This document shows, in pieces, positions 1 through 7,229 of a stretch of 13,423 nt of DNA; the first letter of the stretch is position 1, and every line of letters begins with the position of its first letter. The stretch is taken from NCBI GenBank assembly GCA_001783355.1, contig MFMA01000025.1, positions 1 through 13,423 on the forward strand. The letters run 5' to 3'. A program made the translations under genes and the position numbers. The notes beneath the pieces were generated by a model that was not told the origin of the DNA, made no database searches, and worked only from the letters and a program-made list of their open reading frames with translations. This DNA is from Candidatus Kaiserbacteria bacterium RIFCSPLOWO2_01_FULL_54_20 (GTDB taxonomy: Bacteria; Patescibacteriota; Minisyncoccia; Phycocordibacterales; UBA2100).

Positions 1-4
1 TCGG

Positions 5-34
5 TGGACACTCGGTGAAGGAATAGGCTAGAAT
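5..34 (+). promoter_or_regulatory. Promoter of the first gene, leaderless type
   Basis: TGGACA at 5-10 and TAGAAT at 29-34 are separated by 18 nt. The hexamer ends 6 nt before the ATG at 41, so transcription should start at or next to the start codon. No Shine-Dalgarno sequence is visible in this gap. Confidence 0.5.
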
Positions 35-40
35 ACGCTG

Positions 41-1588
41 ATGTTGGCAGAGCCCATTCGGGAGCTTGTCGGAAAGGTGCAGTCTGCCGATGAGGCGGCG
101 CGTGCAGCCGTCCCCGGCGAGCAGATGATAGAGGTGAGCTCCATCATCGCGAAGGCCGCTTCTTTTTATGAAAAGCTTCGGTATCTCGTCGATTACCGCG
201 AGGAGCACACGATACGCCGCGCGGCGCTCGAGCGGATATTGAAACGCCGCGTCTTTCTCGAGCGAAAGGCCGAAAGCGGATTGGTTCTGCTCCAGGAGCT
301 CGTCGACGGCAAATACATCATCAAGGAGCAGGCGACTGAAACAACGGCGCGTGCCATCGATGAGATAGTTCAGAAGTTCCTCGGACTCTCAAGGCTTGCC
401 GGTGCGAACGAGAGTGTGGGCAGGCGGCTCATCAGTTTTGCAGCGACAGAGATAGACGAGCGGATATCTCCCGTTGAGTACGCGATAGACCACGAAAGCG
501 CCGAGGCGCTCTACAAGACGCTTCGAGGACACGTGAGCGTGCATGGATATTCGGATAATCAGGTCAATGAACAACTGTACTGCGCCGCGTGGCGCTCGCT
601 CCTCGGCGCCGACAACGATCGGCTTGCGTATGCGCTCTGGCTGCTCTACGTGCCGGAGTGGCGTGACGGAACTGTAAATGTCGAGGAGGTCGCCGGCAAG
701 CTTCCGAAGATCTTGTTGAATATTCGCACCGCTCTTTCCACTTCTCTACAGTGGCAGCTCGTTTCCAAGATAAAGAACGAGAGCATCTACTTCCGCATCA
801 TCCACCAAGTCCTCGAACACAGTCGCGGCGGAGCCGGACGCGTCCTTGAAAATTCGGGCGAGCTTGATCGCTTCACGCGGCAATTTCTCGAAGAGGTATA
901 CGAACGAGAGAACAAGCGCATACAGTCGAGCGGCATACGGGCCGTTCTCTACCTGTTCATCACAAAAATGGCGGTCGCGCTCGTCGCCGAGCTTCCGTAT
1001 GAACTTTTCATTTTGGGCGGCATTCACTACGTGCCCCTCACAATAAATATCCTATTTCATCCCGCGCTTCTCTTTACGCTCACGCGTAAGGTCGGTTCTC
1101 TTGATGAAACGAACACGGAGGCAATTATCAAGGGCATGCACGGCGTCATCTATGAGGGCAAGGTCCGCACCATTCGCATACGGAACGGATTTTCGCGCCT
1201 GACATTCGCATTTGCACTGGCCTATCTGCTCTTGTTCGTCCTCGTCTTTGGCGGAGTGGTCGGTTTGCTGCAGCTCCTCGCCTTCAACCCCGTTTCCATC
1301 ACGCTCTTCCTCTTCTTCCTTGCGCTTGTCTCTTACTTCGCGTTCCGCATCCGCTACCGTGCGCGCAGGTGGAAGCTGGTCAACGAACAGGGAACGTTCG
1401 CCATCATCCTGGGCGTCCTTGCCGTGCCCATCGTACGCACGGGAGGCTGGCTCTCCCGCACGTTTTCCTCCATCAACGTATTCGTCCTCATTCTGGATTT
1501 CATCATCGAGACGCCGTTCAAGCGCCTCCTGAACTTCTCGAACCAGTTTCTACTCTACCTAAGAGAAAAAGGCGAGGAAATTCGATAG
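41..1588 (+). CDS. Unknown multi-pass membrane protein, 515 aa
   Basis: I do not recognise this family. The first ~295 residues are soluble-looking, charged and mostly helical, with several Arg/Lys/Glu-rich stretches (about 45-75 and 280-298). The C-terminal part carries about six hydrophobic segments, near residues 298-318, 328-347, 385-412, 417-437, 452-468 and 475-490. Between the second and third there is a polar, basic loop. There is no signal peptide, so the N-terminal region is probably cytoplasmic. Large unannotated proteins of this shape are common in CPR genomes. The start at 41 is supported by a -10-like TAGAAT placed 6 nt upstream. It is followed 45 nt later by glutamate dehydrogenase, which has its own promoter, so co-function is not implied. 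The coding call is firm because of length; the function is unknown. Confidence 0.85.
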   Translation: MLAEPIRELVGKVQSADEAARAAVPGEQMIEVSSIIAKAASFYEKLRYLVDYREEHTIRRAALERILKRRVFLERKAESGLVLLQELVDGKYIIKEQATETTARAIDEIVQKFLGLSRLAGANESVGRRLISFAATEIDERISPVEYAIDHESAEALYKTLRGHVSVHGYSDNQVNEQLYCAAWRSLLGADNDRLAYALWLLYVPEWRDGTVNVEEVAGKLPKILLNIRTALSTSLQWQLVSKIKNESIYFRIIHQVLEHSRGGAGRVLENSGELDRFTRQFLEEVYERENKRIQSSGIRAVLYLFITKMAVALVAELPYELFILGGIHYVPLTINILFHPALLFTLTRKVGSLDETNTEAIIKGMHGVIYEGKVRTIRIRNGFSRLTFAFALAYLLLFVLVFGGVVGLLQLLAFNPVSITLFLFFLALVSYFAFRIRYRARRWKLVNEQGTFAIILGVLAVPIVRTGGWLSRTFSSINVFVLILDFIIETPFKRLLNFSNQFLLYLREKGEEIR

Positions 1589-1595
1589 CGAACGC

Positions 1596-1624
1596 TTGGC
1601 GAATTCCTATTCAGATATTACAAT
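1596..1624 (+). promoter_or_regulatory. Promoter of glutamate dehydrogenase
   Basis: TTGGCG (1596-1601), a 17-nt spacer and TACAAT (1619-1624). The expected start of transcription falls around 1631-1634. This favours ATG 1634 over GTG 1628 and again gives an mRNA with essentially no leader. Confidence 0.55.
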
Positions 1625-1633
1625 CCCGTGATT

Positions 1634-2902
1634 ATGCATAATAATCCGTGGCAACGAGCCCAAGCGCAACTCAAGAACACCGCAAAATATCTTTCGCTCG
1701 ATCCTCTCCTCGAAGCGCGGCTTGGACATCCGGACCGAGTCGTGGAAGTCTCGATTCCACTGCGCATGGATGATGGAAGTGTTGAGGTATTCGAGGGATT
1801 TCGCATTCAGCACAACAACATTCGCGGGCCGTACAAAGGAGGTCTTCGCTATCATCCGAAAGTCGACATGGACGAGGTGAAGGCGCTCGCCTTCTGGATG
1901 ACGATGAAAAATGCCGTTATTGATATTCCGTTCGGCGGGGGAAAAGGCGGGGTAACCTTCGATCCTAAAAGACTATCGGAAGGCGAGCTCGAGCGACTTA
2001 CGCGCGAATTTGCCCGCAAACTTACGCCGGTCCTCGGTCCGAATCTCGACGTGCCCGGTCCCGATCTCAACACGAATGAAAAGATCTTGCAGTGGATCCG
2101 CGAAGAATATGCACACGAAACGGGTGCTGATGCTCCGGCGGTCATAACGGGGAAGCCCTTGCGACACGGCGGTACCGACGGCCGCACAGAAGCGACGGGG
2201 CTCGGCGGTTTTTACGCGCTTATGGAAACCATGCGCCTCTTGGGCAGAGGCCACAGCGGTCTTAAGGTCGCTATACAGGGTTTCGGCAATGTCGGGAGTT
2301 TCCTTGCAGGGTACCTCAAAGAAGAAGGGTTCAAGATCGTGGCACTTTCGGATTCAAAGGGTGGAATCTATGTTCCAGATGGGATACAGGATTTAAAGGC
2401 GATACAGGAGTGCAAAGCGAAGAGTGGCACATTGGCCGGCTGCTACTGTGTCGGAAGCGTCTGCGATCTTTCGAATATGGAAGTTCTTGGCGGCCGCGAC
2501 ATCTCGCCGCAGGAGGTGTTAGAGCTGCCCGTGGATATCATCGTGCCGGCAGCATTGGAGAATGCCATCACGGAAGAAAACGCGAAAAAAATTCAAGCAA
2601 GCATTGTACTCGAAATGGCGAATGGCCCGACGACCCTCGAAGCCGACGAGATCCTGCGGAAGAAGCACGTCATGGTCATTCCCGACATTCTCGCCAACGC
2701 CGGCGGAGTCGCGGTCTCGTACTTCGAGTGGTATCAGAACATGCACGATGAAAAGTGGAAAAAAGATGATGTTTTTGCGAGGCTCAAGGACAAGATGGAC
2801 ACGGCGACGCAAGCAGTCTACGAAAACGCAAAGGATTACAAAGTGTCTCTGCGCGAGGCGGCCTACATCGTCGCCTTGAAAAGATTGTATGACGCCGCTT
2901 AA
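1634..2902 (+). CDS. gdhA: Glutamate dehydrogenase (Glu/Leu/Phe/Val dehydrogenase family)
   Basis: Catalyses the reversible oxidative deamination of glutamate to 2-oxoglutarate and ammonia in the cytoplasm, linking nitrogen to central carbon. The 422-aa length is normal for hexameric GDH. Visible family marks, numbered from ATG 1634: the substrate-binding stretch GPYKGGLRYHP (65-75), MTMKNAV (90-95 region), PFGGGKGGV with the catalytic-type lysine 104, PGPDLNT (141-147), and the Rossmann turn GFGNVG (216-221), followed by ALSDSKGG. The acidic residue (D240) after the second strand is often seen in NAD-preferring enzymes, but that is only suggestive. GTG at 1628 would add two residues; the promoter position makes ATG 1634 more likely. 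The DoxX-like gene starts inside its last codons, so the two are translationally coupled. GDH specificity over other amino-acid dehydrogenases is likely, not proven. Confidence 0.93.
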   Translation: MHNNPWQRAQAQLKNTAKYLSLDPLLEARLGHPDRVVEVSIPLRMDDGSVEVFEGFRIQHNNIRGPYKGGLRYHPKVDMDEVKALAFWMTMKNAVIDIPFGGGKGGVTFDPKRLSEGELERLTREFARKLTPVLGPNLDVPGPDLNTNEKILQWIREEYAHETGADAPAVITGKPLRHGGTDGRTEATGLGGFYALMETMRLLGRGHSGLKVAIQGFGNVGSFLAGYLKEEGFKIVALSDSKGGIYVPDGIQDLKAIQECKAKSGTLAGCYCVGSVCDLSNMEVLGGRDISPQEVLELPVDIIVPAALENAITEENAKKIQASIVLEMANGPTTLEADEILRKKHVMVIPDILANAGGVAVSYFEWYQNMHDEKWKKDDVFARLKDKMDTATQAVYENAKDYKVSLREAAYIVALKRLYDAA

Positions 2903-3272
2903 TACATACGCTCTACCGCTTCTTCGGGCAGGACTCGTCCTACTGTTTTTATGGTTCGGGCTCTCGCAGGTGAGCGCTCCGGGTGATTGGCTCGCGTGGG
3001 TGCCGGAGTGGACGAGAGCATTCGGAGTTTCGGCCAGTACGATAGTGCTCTTGAACGGCGCGTTCGAGGTGGTTTTGGGAGCACTGCTTGCAGTCGGATT
3101 CTACACGCGAGTTGCAGCGCTTCTGCTCTCGGTCCACCTGCTCCTCATTGCGTATGAGGTGGGGTATAACGACGTCGGCGTGCGCGATTTTGTACTCTCC
3201 ATCGCGACGCTTTCACTCGCACTTTTTGAGCCGGACCAATACACTATTGATAAACGGACCCATAGGGAGTAA
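2889..3272 (+). CDS. DoxX-like small membrane protein, 127 aa
   Basis: A four-helix membrane protein with hydrophobic segments at about residues 7-24, 46-68, 72-90 and 98-113. Its layout resembles the DoxX family: an early LLFLWFGLSQ helix, a central short loop with aromatic and acidic residues, and an ELxVGxxL-like LLNGAFEVVLGALLAVGFYTR segment spanning helices 2 and 3. DoxX-type proteins are linked to redox or sulfur chemistry in some bacteria, but the role here is unknown. The ATG overlaps the end of gdhA by 14 nt, which suggests coupling of translation. The phosphatase gene starts 9 nt after its stop, so gdhA, this gene, the phosphatase and the DUF1003 gene probably form one operon. Confidence 0.7.
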   Translation: MTPLNTYALPLLRAGLVLLFLWFGLSQVSAPGDWLAWVPEWTRAFGVSASTIVLLNGAFEVVLGALLAVGFYTRVAALLLSVHLLLIAYEVGYNDVGVRDFVLSIATLSLALFEPDQYTIDKRTHRE

Positions 3273-3281
3273 CGTCTGACG

Positions 3282-4049
3282 ATGGACACGTTCATCCAGA
3301 GAATTGCCAGATCCGCTGGGGTGGCGGTGATGAAGAAGTTCGGCAAAGTTGGCGTCAAATACATGAAGTCCGACGCGCTATGGGACTGTGTCACCGAGGC
3401 CGACCTCATCTCCGACCGGCTCATGGTTTCCGCGATAAAAAAGCAATATCCGACGCACGGCATAATCTCGGAAGAATCAGGCTCGTACAATCACGACGCC
3501 GACTACGTATGGATAATCGACCCGATAGATGGCACGTTTAATTTTTCGACGGGAGTCCCGCAGTTCGGAGTGATGATATGCCTTGCGTACCGTGGAGATA
3601 TAATCCTTTCCGCTATAGATATTCCTGCCACAGGTGAATTCTTTTTCGCGAAGAAAGGAAAAGGAACGCTCATGAACGGGAAGAAAATACGGTGCTCGTC
3701 CACCAAACGACTGCACAACTCTTTCGGCGTAGGCTCCTCAAGTATAAGAGCGCGCACGTCGCGATTTCTCTTAAAATTGGTCCAAGCTTCGAAAGCGGAA
3801 GACATCCAGTTCGGCTCGATGGCTTCTATGGCGGTTAATGCATGCTACGCGGCCTGCGGAAGGCGAGATTGGATGGTGGCGCTCACGGGCGCCCTGCACG
3901 ATTTCGCTCCCGTGTATCTAATTCTCAAAGAAGCCGGCTGCAAGGTAACCGACATGAAGGGTAATCCATGGAAATTCGGCCAGCTTGAAATGGTCGCCGC
4001 GAATCCCGCGCTTCACAAGCAGCTTCTCAAGCTCACTAAGAGCGTGTAA
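3282..4049 (+). CDS. Inositol monophosphatase family phosphatase, 255 aa
   Basis: Member of the Mg-dependent, Li-sensitive phosphatase family (inositol-1-phosphatase, fructose-1,6-bisphosphatase IV, histidinol-phosphatase HisN, 3'-phosphoadenosine 5'-phosphatase). Metal-ligand motifs are complete: SEES with E64/E65, WIIDPIDGTFNF with D80 and D83 at 77-88, and the C-terminal HDFAPVYLILKEAG, in which an aspartate takes the place of the family WD-type motif. VTEADLISD (37-45) matches the usual VTxxDxxxE region, except that the usual final E is D45. Length is normal. An AGGGAG at 3265-3270 lies 11 nt before the ATG, rather far for a Shine-Dalgarno site. The next gene overlaps its stop as TAATG. 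The substrate cannot be told from sequence. Histidinol-phosphate is worth considering given the HisG-like gene 2.4 kb away, but that is speculation. Confidence 0.85.
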   Translation: MDTFIQRIARSAGVAVMKKFGKVGVKYMKSDALWDCVTEADLISDRLMVSAIKKQYPTHGIISEESGSYNHDADYVWIIDPIDGTFNFSTGVPQFGVMICLAYRGDIILSAIDIPATGEFFFAKKGKGTLMNGKKIRCSSTKRLHNSFGVGSSSIRARTSRFLLKLVQASKAEDIQFGSMASMAVNACYAACGRRDWMVALTGALHDFAPVYLILKEAGCKVTDMKGNPWKFGQLEMVAANPALHKQLLKLTKSV

Positions 4050-4441
4050 TGGGTATGAATCAACAGAAGACCTGGCACGATCGCTACCAAGAGGCTCGCT
4101 CTACCGGTGCAGCGGTGTCCGACAGGATAGCGTCATTCGTAGGCTCGTGGATGTTCGTATATTTACACGTCGTCTGGTTCGGTTTTTGGATATTTCTTCC
4201 AGTCGAATCCTTTCCGTTCCAACTGCTTACCATGGTCGTCTCGTTGGAGGCCATCGTGCTTTCAACGCTTATCATAATGGCACAAAACCGGCATTCCGAG
4301 AGAGACAGACATCAGGCCGACGAAGATCTGCGCACCGATATAGAGGCAAAGATGGAGATAGACGAGATACAACAGCGCCTCTCTCGTATTGAAAATGAAA
4401 AGCTCGACAAGATCATTACGTTGTTAGAAAAACGTGAGTAG
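4049..4441 (+). CDS. DUF1003 membrane protein, 130 aa
   Basis: Matches the DUF1003 pattern: an N-terminal SDRIASFVGSWMF, two close membrane helices (about residues 32-51 and 58-77), then SQN-like AQNRHSERDRHQADEDL and a helical, charged C-terminus ending in IENEKLDKIITLLEKRE, which may form a coiled coil. Function of the family is unknown; it sits in the inner membrane with both ends probably cytoplasmic. The start codon overlaps the stop of the phosphatase by one base (TAATG). An ATG two codons later, at 4055, is the alternative. It appears to be the last gene of the gdhA operon, though no clear terminator follows before the next promoter. Confidence 0.8.
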   Translation: MGMNQQKTWHDRYQEARSTGAAVSDRIASFVGSWMFVYLHVVWFGFWIFLPVESFPFQLLTMVVSLEAIVLSTLIIMAQNRHSERDRHQADEDLRTDIEAKMEIDEIQQRLSRIENEKLDKIITLLEKRE

Positions 4442-4460
4442 TAGCGGGATTGGCCTTGTG

Positions 4461-4487
4461 TTAGACTGTCAGACATATTTTTATATT
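4461..4487 (+). promoter_or_regulatory. AT-rich promoter region of the aminotransferase
   Basis: TTAGAC (4461-4466) and TATATT (4482-4487) are 15 nt apart. The -10 candidate ends 8 nt before ATG 4496. The sequence around it is strongly AT-rich compared with its neighbours and has no Shine-Dalgarno site. Exact hexamers are uncertain. Confidence 0.4.
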
Positions 4488-4495
4488 TATTTAAT

Positions 4496-5680
4496 ATGTT
4501 TAACGTCGGAAGCAAGCTTGCAAAACGTGTTACGCGGATAGAGGAGTCGCCCATCCGCAAGATGATGATGGCCGGCAGCAAGGTGCCGGGAGCCATTTCG
4601 CTTGCGCAGGGCATTCCGGATTCAAGAACGCCGCAGTACATTCGCGACGGCATCATCGAGATGCTCAAAGAGGACAGCAAGATAGGAAAGTACACGCTCG
4701 GCCCCGGACTTCCCGAACTTCGCAAACTCGTAGCCGACTCTATCTCGAAAAAAGGTGGTTTCCCCGTGGATCCGGACAAGAACGTATGCATTACTGCAGG
4801 CGCCATCGAGGCTCTTGCCATCACCATTTCCTCTATCGTCGAAGAGGGCGACGAGGTGATTCTCTTCGACCCCGGATATCCGCCGTATATTCCGCTCATT
4901 AAATTTGCCGGCGGGAAGCCGGTACTCGTACCGCTCCAGGCCGACAATGCATGGAAAATAGACCTAGATAAATTGCGCTCCGCGGTCACACCGAAGACGA
5001 AGGTCCTCATCGTATGCAACCCGTCGAACCCGACGGGAATGGTAATGGGGAAAGAAGAGCTAACGGCGATAGCCGAACTCGCGGAGAAGCATGGTTTCTT
5101 CGTCATTGCCGATCTTACGTACGAATTCCTCGTCTACGACGAAGGAACCATTCCCTCACTGCTTGAATTTCCTTCGATAAGTGACCGCCTCATCATTTGC
5201 TACAGTTTTTCAAAAGAGTTTTCAATGACAGGCTGGCGGGCCGGCTATCTCTTTGGGCCGGAGAAGGTAGTCGAGCAAGCCCTCAAGGTCCACGACGACT
5301 TTCTGCTCTGCGCGCCGACTCCTTCGCAATATGCCGCGCTCATCGCGCTCACGAAAAAGCCAGGTCCAGACCCCGACGGCCTTCACGCAGAGCTTGTCGA
5401 AAAGCGAAACCTTACCTGCGAGCGGCTCGACCGTTTGAGCGATCTCTTTTCCTACACGAAACCGAAGGGCGCGTATTACGTGCTAGCTCGCTACAAGAAA
5501 CCGAACATCGGTTCGCAGGAGTTCGCGATGCGACTTCTCAATGAAGCTAAGGTCATTGTCGTGCCCGGCATCGGCTGCGGCTCGCAAGGAGAAGGTCACG
5601 TGCGTTTTTCCTATGGAGCCTCAAAAGAGAAATTGAACGAAGCATTCGACAGGATAGAGGAGTGGACGAAAACGCTCTAG
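4496..5680 (+). CDS. PLP-dependent aminotransferase, class I/II (aspartate aminotransferase-like)
   Basis: Transfers an amino group between an amino acid and a 2-oxo acid, usually with glutamate/2-oxoglutarate as one pair. The 394-aa length is typical of fold-type I enzymes. Key marks: YTLGPGLPELR (66-76), cofactor-stacking region FDPGYPPY (124-131), CNPSNPTG (174-181), the aspartate and tyrosine of ADLTYE (205-210), the PLP lysine K240 in SFSKEFSMTGWRAGY, and the arginine of GHVRFSYG near the C-terminus that normally binds the substrate carboxylate. It could serve aspartate, aromatic or histidinol-phosphate-type substrates; the general subfamily looks AspC/AraT-like. It lies directly after the glutamate dehydrogenase operon, so glutamate could be its amino donor pool. 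Confidence 0.9.
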   Translation: MFNVGSKLAKRVTRIEESPIRKMMMAGSKVPGAISLAQGIPDSRTPQYIRDGIIEMLKEDSKIGKYTLGPGLPELRKLVADSISKKGGFPVDPDKNVCITAGAIEALAITISSIVEEGDEVILFDPGYPPYIPLIKFAGGKPVLVPLQADNAWKIDLDKLRSAVTPKTKVLIVCNPSNPTGMVMGKEELTAIAELAEKHGFFVIADLTYEFLVYDEGTIPSLLEFPSISDRLIICYSFSKEFSMTGWRAGYLFGPEKVVEQALKVHDDFLLCAPTPSQYAALIALTKKPGPDPDGLHAELVEKRNLTCERLDRLSDLFSYTKPKGAYYVLARYKKPNIGSQEFAMRLLNEAKVIVVPGIGCGSQGEGHVRFSYGASKEKLNEAFDRIEEWTKTL

Positions 5681-5690
5681 GGAGTTGTAT

Positions 5691-5942
5691 TCATTCCGGT
5701 CTCCGTCCTTTCAGTTCCTCTTGTTCTTCTTCAACGGCGCTTTTCTCATCCTTTACTAGCGCATCTTTATCGTGTTCATCGTCCGGGTCTCCATACCAGT
5801 CGGCCCGCGTATCCGCAGGTTGACCCGCCTTTTGTCTTGCTTCCTCAATTTTTGCGTCCTCCTCATGTCCGAACAACTTCGGGTCTGACACATCGGGGAA
5901 CATACTTTCTTTTTTTCCAGGTTTTTCAGGGCCTGCAGACAT
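5691..5942 (-). CDS. Small acidic hydrophilic protein, 83 aa
   Basis: Not recognised. The protein is very rich in Asp, Glu, Lys and Pro, with no hydrophobic core, so it is probably disordered; it has no Cys and one Trp. It runs convergent to the aminotransferase with only 10 nt between the stops and divergent from the YerC-like gene. A TAAAAT box on the minus strand ends 6 nt before its ATG, the same leaderless geometry as neighbouring genes, which is the best evidence that it is real. Confidence 0.6.
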   Translation of the reverse strand: MSAGPEKPGKKESMFPDVSDPKLFGHEEDAKIEEARQKAGQPADTRADWYGDPDDEHDKDALVKDEKSAVEEEQEELKGRRPE

Positions 5943-5948
5943 ACGCGG

Positions 5949-5954
5949 ATTTTA
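5949..5954 (-). promoter_or_regulatory. -10 box of the acidic protein gene
   Basis: On the minus strand TAAAAT is followed by 6 nt and then ATG (5942-5940). No good -35 element is seen at the right distance. It shares a 71-bp divergent control region with the promoter at 5985-6013. Confidence 0.45.
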
Positions 5955-5984
5955 ACATAATCCACAGTCTTCCCGGCGCTTTAC

Positions 5985-6013
5985 TTGACTAAATCGCTGC
6001 ACTTCGCTAAAGT
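5985..6013 (+). promoter_or_regulatory. Strong promoter of the YerC/TrpR-like gene, leaderless type
   Basis: TTGACT (5985-5990), exactly 17 nt, TAAAGT (6008-6013), then 6 nt to ATG 6020. This is a near-consensus sigma-70-type promoter, and the transcript would begin at the start codon. Confidence 0.75.
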
Positions 6014-6019
6014 ACTCCT

Positions 6020-6328
6020 ATGGATTGGAATACTAAAGAAAATAAGGCTTTACTGAGGGCAATTTTGACGCTCCAGACGGCCGACGAAGCACGGCGTTTT
6101 CTGCGCGATCTTTTGACTGAGGGCGAGATCGAGGAATTTGCGCGCCGCTTCCGTGCCGCCGAGCTACTTGCAGAGAACGTGCCATATTCGCGGATAGAAG
6201 CTGAAACCGGCTTAAGTTCGACCACGGTCGCCCGTGTTTCCAAGTGGCTGAGCGGCGACCTCGGCGGATATCGTACTGTCATTGCCCGTCTGCATCACCA
6301 CTCAACGTCTCTAGCAAGAGGGAGTTGA
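6020..6328 (+). CDS. YerC/TrpR-family DNA-binding protein with a His-run C-terminal tail
   Basis: A 102-aa TrpR-superfamily protein of the YerC/YecD group. The body is all helical: a LLRAILTLQTADEARRFLRDLL start, EIEEFARRFRAAELL, then the helix-turn-helix around residues 47-78 (YSRIEAETGLSSTTVARVSKWL). Family members normally end near the GGYRxVLxRL segment (85-91). Here eleven residues follow, HHHSTSLARGS, and the three His codons (6293-6301) sit exactly where an attenuator needs them. TrpR-family regulators of this group have been linked to histidine genes in Firmicutes (known by inference from regulon comparison), which fits. The gene starts leaderless from a near-consensus promoter and is followed by a transcription attenuator and a HisG-like gene. 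So it may act both as a repressor and as the leader of the unit. Confidence 0.85.
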   Translation: MDWNTKENKALLRAILTLQTADEARRFLRDLLTEGEIEEFARRFRAAELLAENVPYSRIEAETGLSSTTVARVSKWLSGDLGGYRTVIARLHHHSTSLARGS

Positions 6329-6382
6329 GTTGATAGTCATTTCTAGATTTCAAACCAACCCCCTCTCGCGAGGGGGCTTTTG
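6293..6382 (+). promoter_or_regulatory. Histidine attenuator overlapping the end of the YerC-like gene
   Basis: Three consecutive His codons lie at 6293-6301. Hand pairing gives the classical set. The 1:2 stem is 6301-6306 with 6324-6329 plus 6308-6312 with 6317-6321. The 2:3 antiterminator is 6314-6327 with 6356-6369, 12 of 14 positions paired. The 3:4 terminator is CCCCCTC 6359-6365, loop TCGC, GAGGGGG 6370-6376, then CTTTTG. A ribosome stalled on the His codons would mask arm 1. A ribosome reaching the TGA at 6326 would mask arm 2 and let the terminator form. It precedes the Shine-Dalgarno-led gene at 6437. Confidence 0.8.
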
Positions 6383-6436
6383 CGTGAGCGAAACCTTTTG
6401 ATCGCGGGAGGAAACAGATCTTTGAGGGAGCCTATA

Positions 6437-6931
6437 ATGGGTAAGTATCCGAAACATGTCGCAGAACCGAGCATTAGTTTGATTCTGCCTGGCGGCGAGC
6501 TAGAAGCACCGATACGGAAGCTTTTTTCCTCTGTCGGAATCAGATTCCGCAAACTGCGTGACTTTTGGAGCTTTAAACAAGACAACTGGCGTGTTGTCTT
6601 TGATGGGTTTCCAGGCTTATCGTCGGGTCTCATTCTGCCGGCTGTCGACGTAGCGGACGTAATGCGGATATGGAGAGCGTGCGCGTTCGACATGGCAATT
6701 ACCAGCCGCAATGCGAGCAAGCGCTCGCTCAGTCACTCGGGTCATTGGGAGAATTATGACGTGTGGCCTGGCTTAGACTTGTCGGCCTTCAGCGGTAAGA
6801 AAAAAAGGGCCCAGGTCGCCTGCGAGATTATCTACAATCGCGTCGGTATGCGTGAACGTCCGGGAGCGCAAGACATCGCGTATCGTCTTCAAGATGTCCT
6901 TGCAAACGCGTTGCATAGAAACGGAGGTTGA
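6437..6931 (+). CDS. HisG-like (ATP phosphoribosyltransferase-like) short protein, 164 aa
   Basis: The N-terminal ~110 residues resemble domain I of HisG: a strand-turn start ISLILPGGELEAPIRKLF followed by VGIRF, then PAVDVADVMRIW...FDMAITSRNAS, matching the HisG segment in which the enzyme checks a ligand ('RxxDIPxxVxxGxxDLGIxGxD'). Later YDVWPGLDLSAFSGKKKRAQVACE would match the strand pair before the second domain. The protein ends before the PRPP-binding loop seen in HisG (E...ADAIxDxxxTG), so it is shorter than the short-form enzyme (about 200 aa) and may not be catalytic. The start at 6437 is preceded by GAGGGAG (6424-6430), 6 nt away; an in-frame codon at 6380 lies inside the terminator tail and is unlikely. 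The His attenuator just upstream supports a histidine link. The family call is by eye only. Confidence 0.45.
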   Translation: MGKYPKHVAEPSISLILPGGELEAPIRKLFSSVGIRFRKLRDFWSFKQDNWRVVFDGFPGLSSGLILPAVDVADVMRIWRACAFDMAITSRNASKRSLSHSGHWENYDVWPGLDLSAFSGKKKRAQVACEIIYNRVGMRERPGAQDIAYRLQDVLANALHRNGG

Positions 6932-6932
6932 G

Positions 6933-7145
6933 ATGAAAGAACGAGTCTATACAACGTCCGATGGGACTCGCGAAGTCGAGTTCCGATGGAGCGGTAATCA
7001 CAACGCTCACTACGTCCCCGTTCAGACAAACGGCTGGCGCGAGTTACCTGACGGATCTTTTGAGGCGGTCACTTATGTCGAAGGCCGAGGATGGGTCTCT
7101 GACGAAAAGCTGGCCAAGGAACAAGGAACTGACAATCCCAAGTAA
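6933..7145 (+). CDS. Unknown small protein, 70 aa
   Basis: Not recognised. It is hydrophilic and rich in Trp, Glu, Gly and Asn. The middle has repeated short beta-like stretches (REVEFRWSG, HYVPVQTNGWRELP, SFEAVTYVEGRGWVSDE) suggesting a small beta fold with four tryptophans. There is no signal peptide or membrane segment. The ATG is one base after the TGA of the HisG-like gene, with GGAGG (6923-6927) just inside that gene, so the two are an operon pair. It is followed 10 nt later by a strong terminator, so it is the last gene of the histidine-attenuated unit. Confidence 0.65.
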   Translation: MKERVYTTSDGTREVEFRWSGNHNAHYVPVQTNGWRELPDGSFEAVTYVEGRGWVSDEKLAKEQGTDNPK

Positions 7146-7155
7146 GTTCGTTCGC

Positions 7156-7187
7156 GCGGGCGCGCCTAGGCGCGCCCGCCTTCTTTC
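7156..7187 (+). terminator. Terminator of the HisG-like unit
   Basis: GCGGGCGCGCC (7156-7166) and GGCGCGCCCGC (7169-7179) form a very GC-rich inverted repeat, followed by CTTCTTTC. It starts 10 nt after the stop at 7145. Confidence 0.8.
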
Positions 7188-7200
7188 ATACGCATATAGC

Positions 7201-7229
7201 TTAAAAGGCTCAATTACACCATTTGAGCC
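7201..7229 (-). terminator. Terminator of the ArsR-family gene
   Basis: GGCTCAA (7207-7213) pairs with TTGAGCC (7223-7229). On the minus strand the hairpin is followed by TTTT (7206-7203), the expected direction for the gene at 7324-7590. The 94 nt between hairpin and stop hold a further GGCTC/GAGCC pair (7269-7289) and no convincing gene. Confidence 0.6.

Noticed and set aside
4312..5106. Minus-strand open frame of 264 codons opposite the DUF1003 and aminotransferase genes
   Set aside because: It crosses two convincing plus-strand genes and their promoter and shows no domain pattern.
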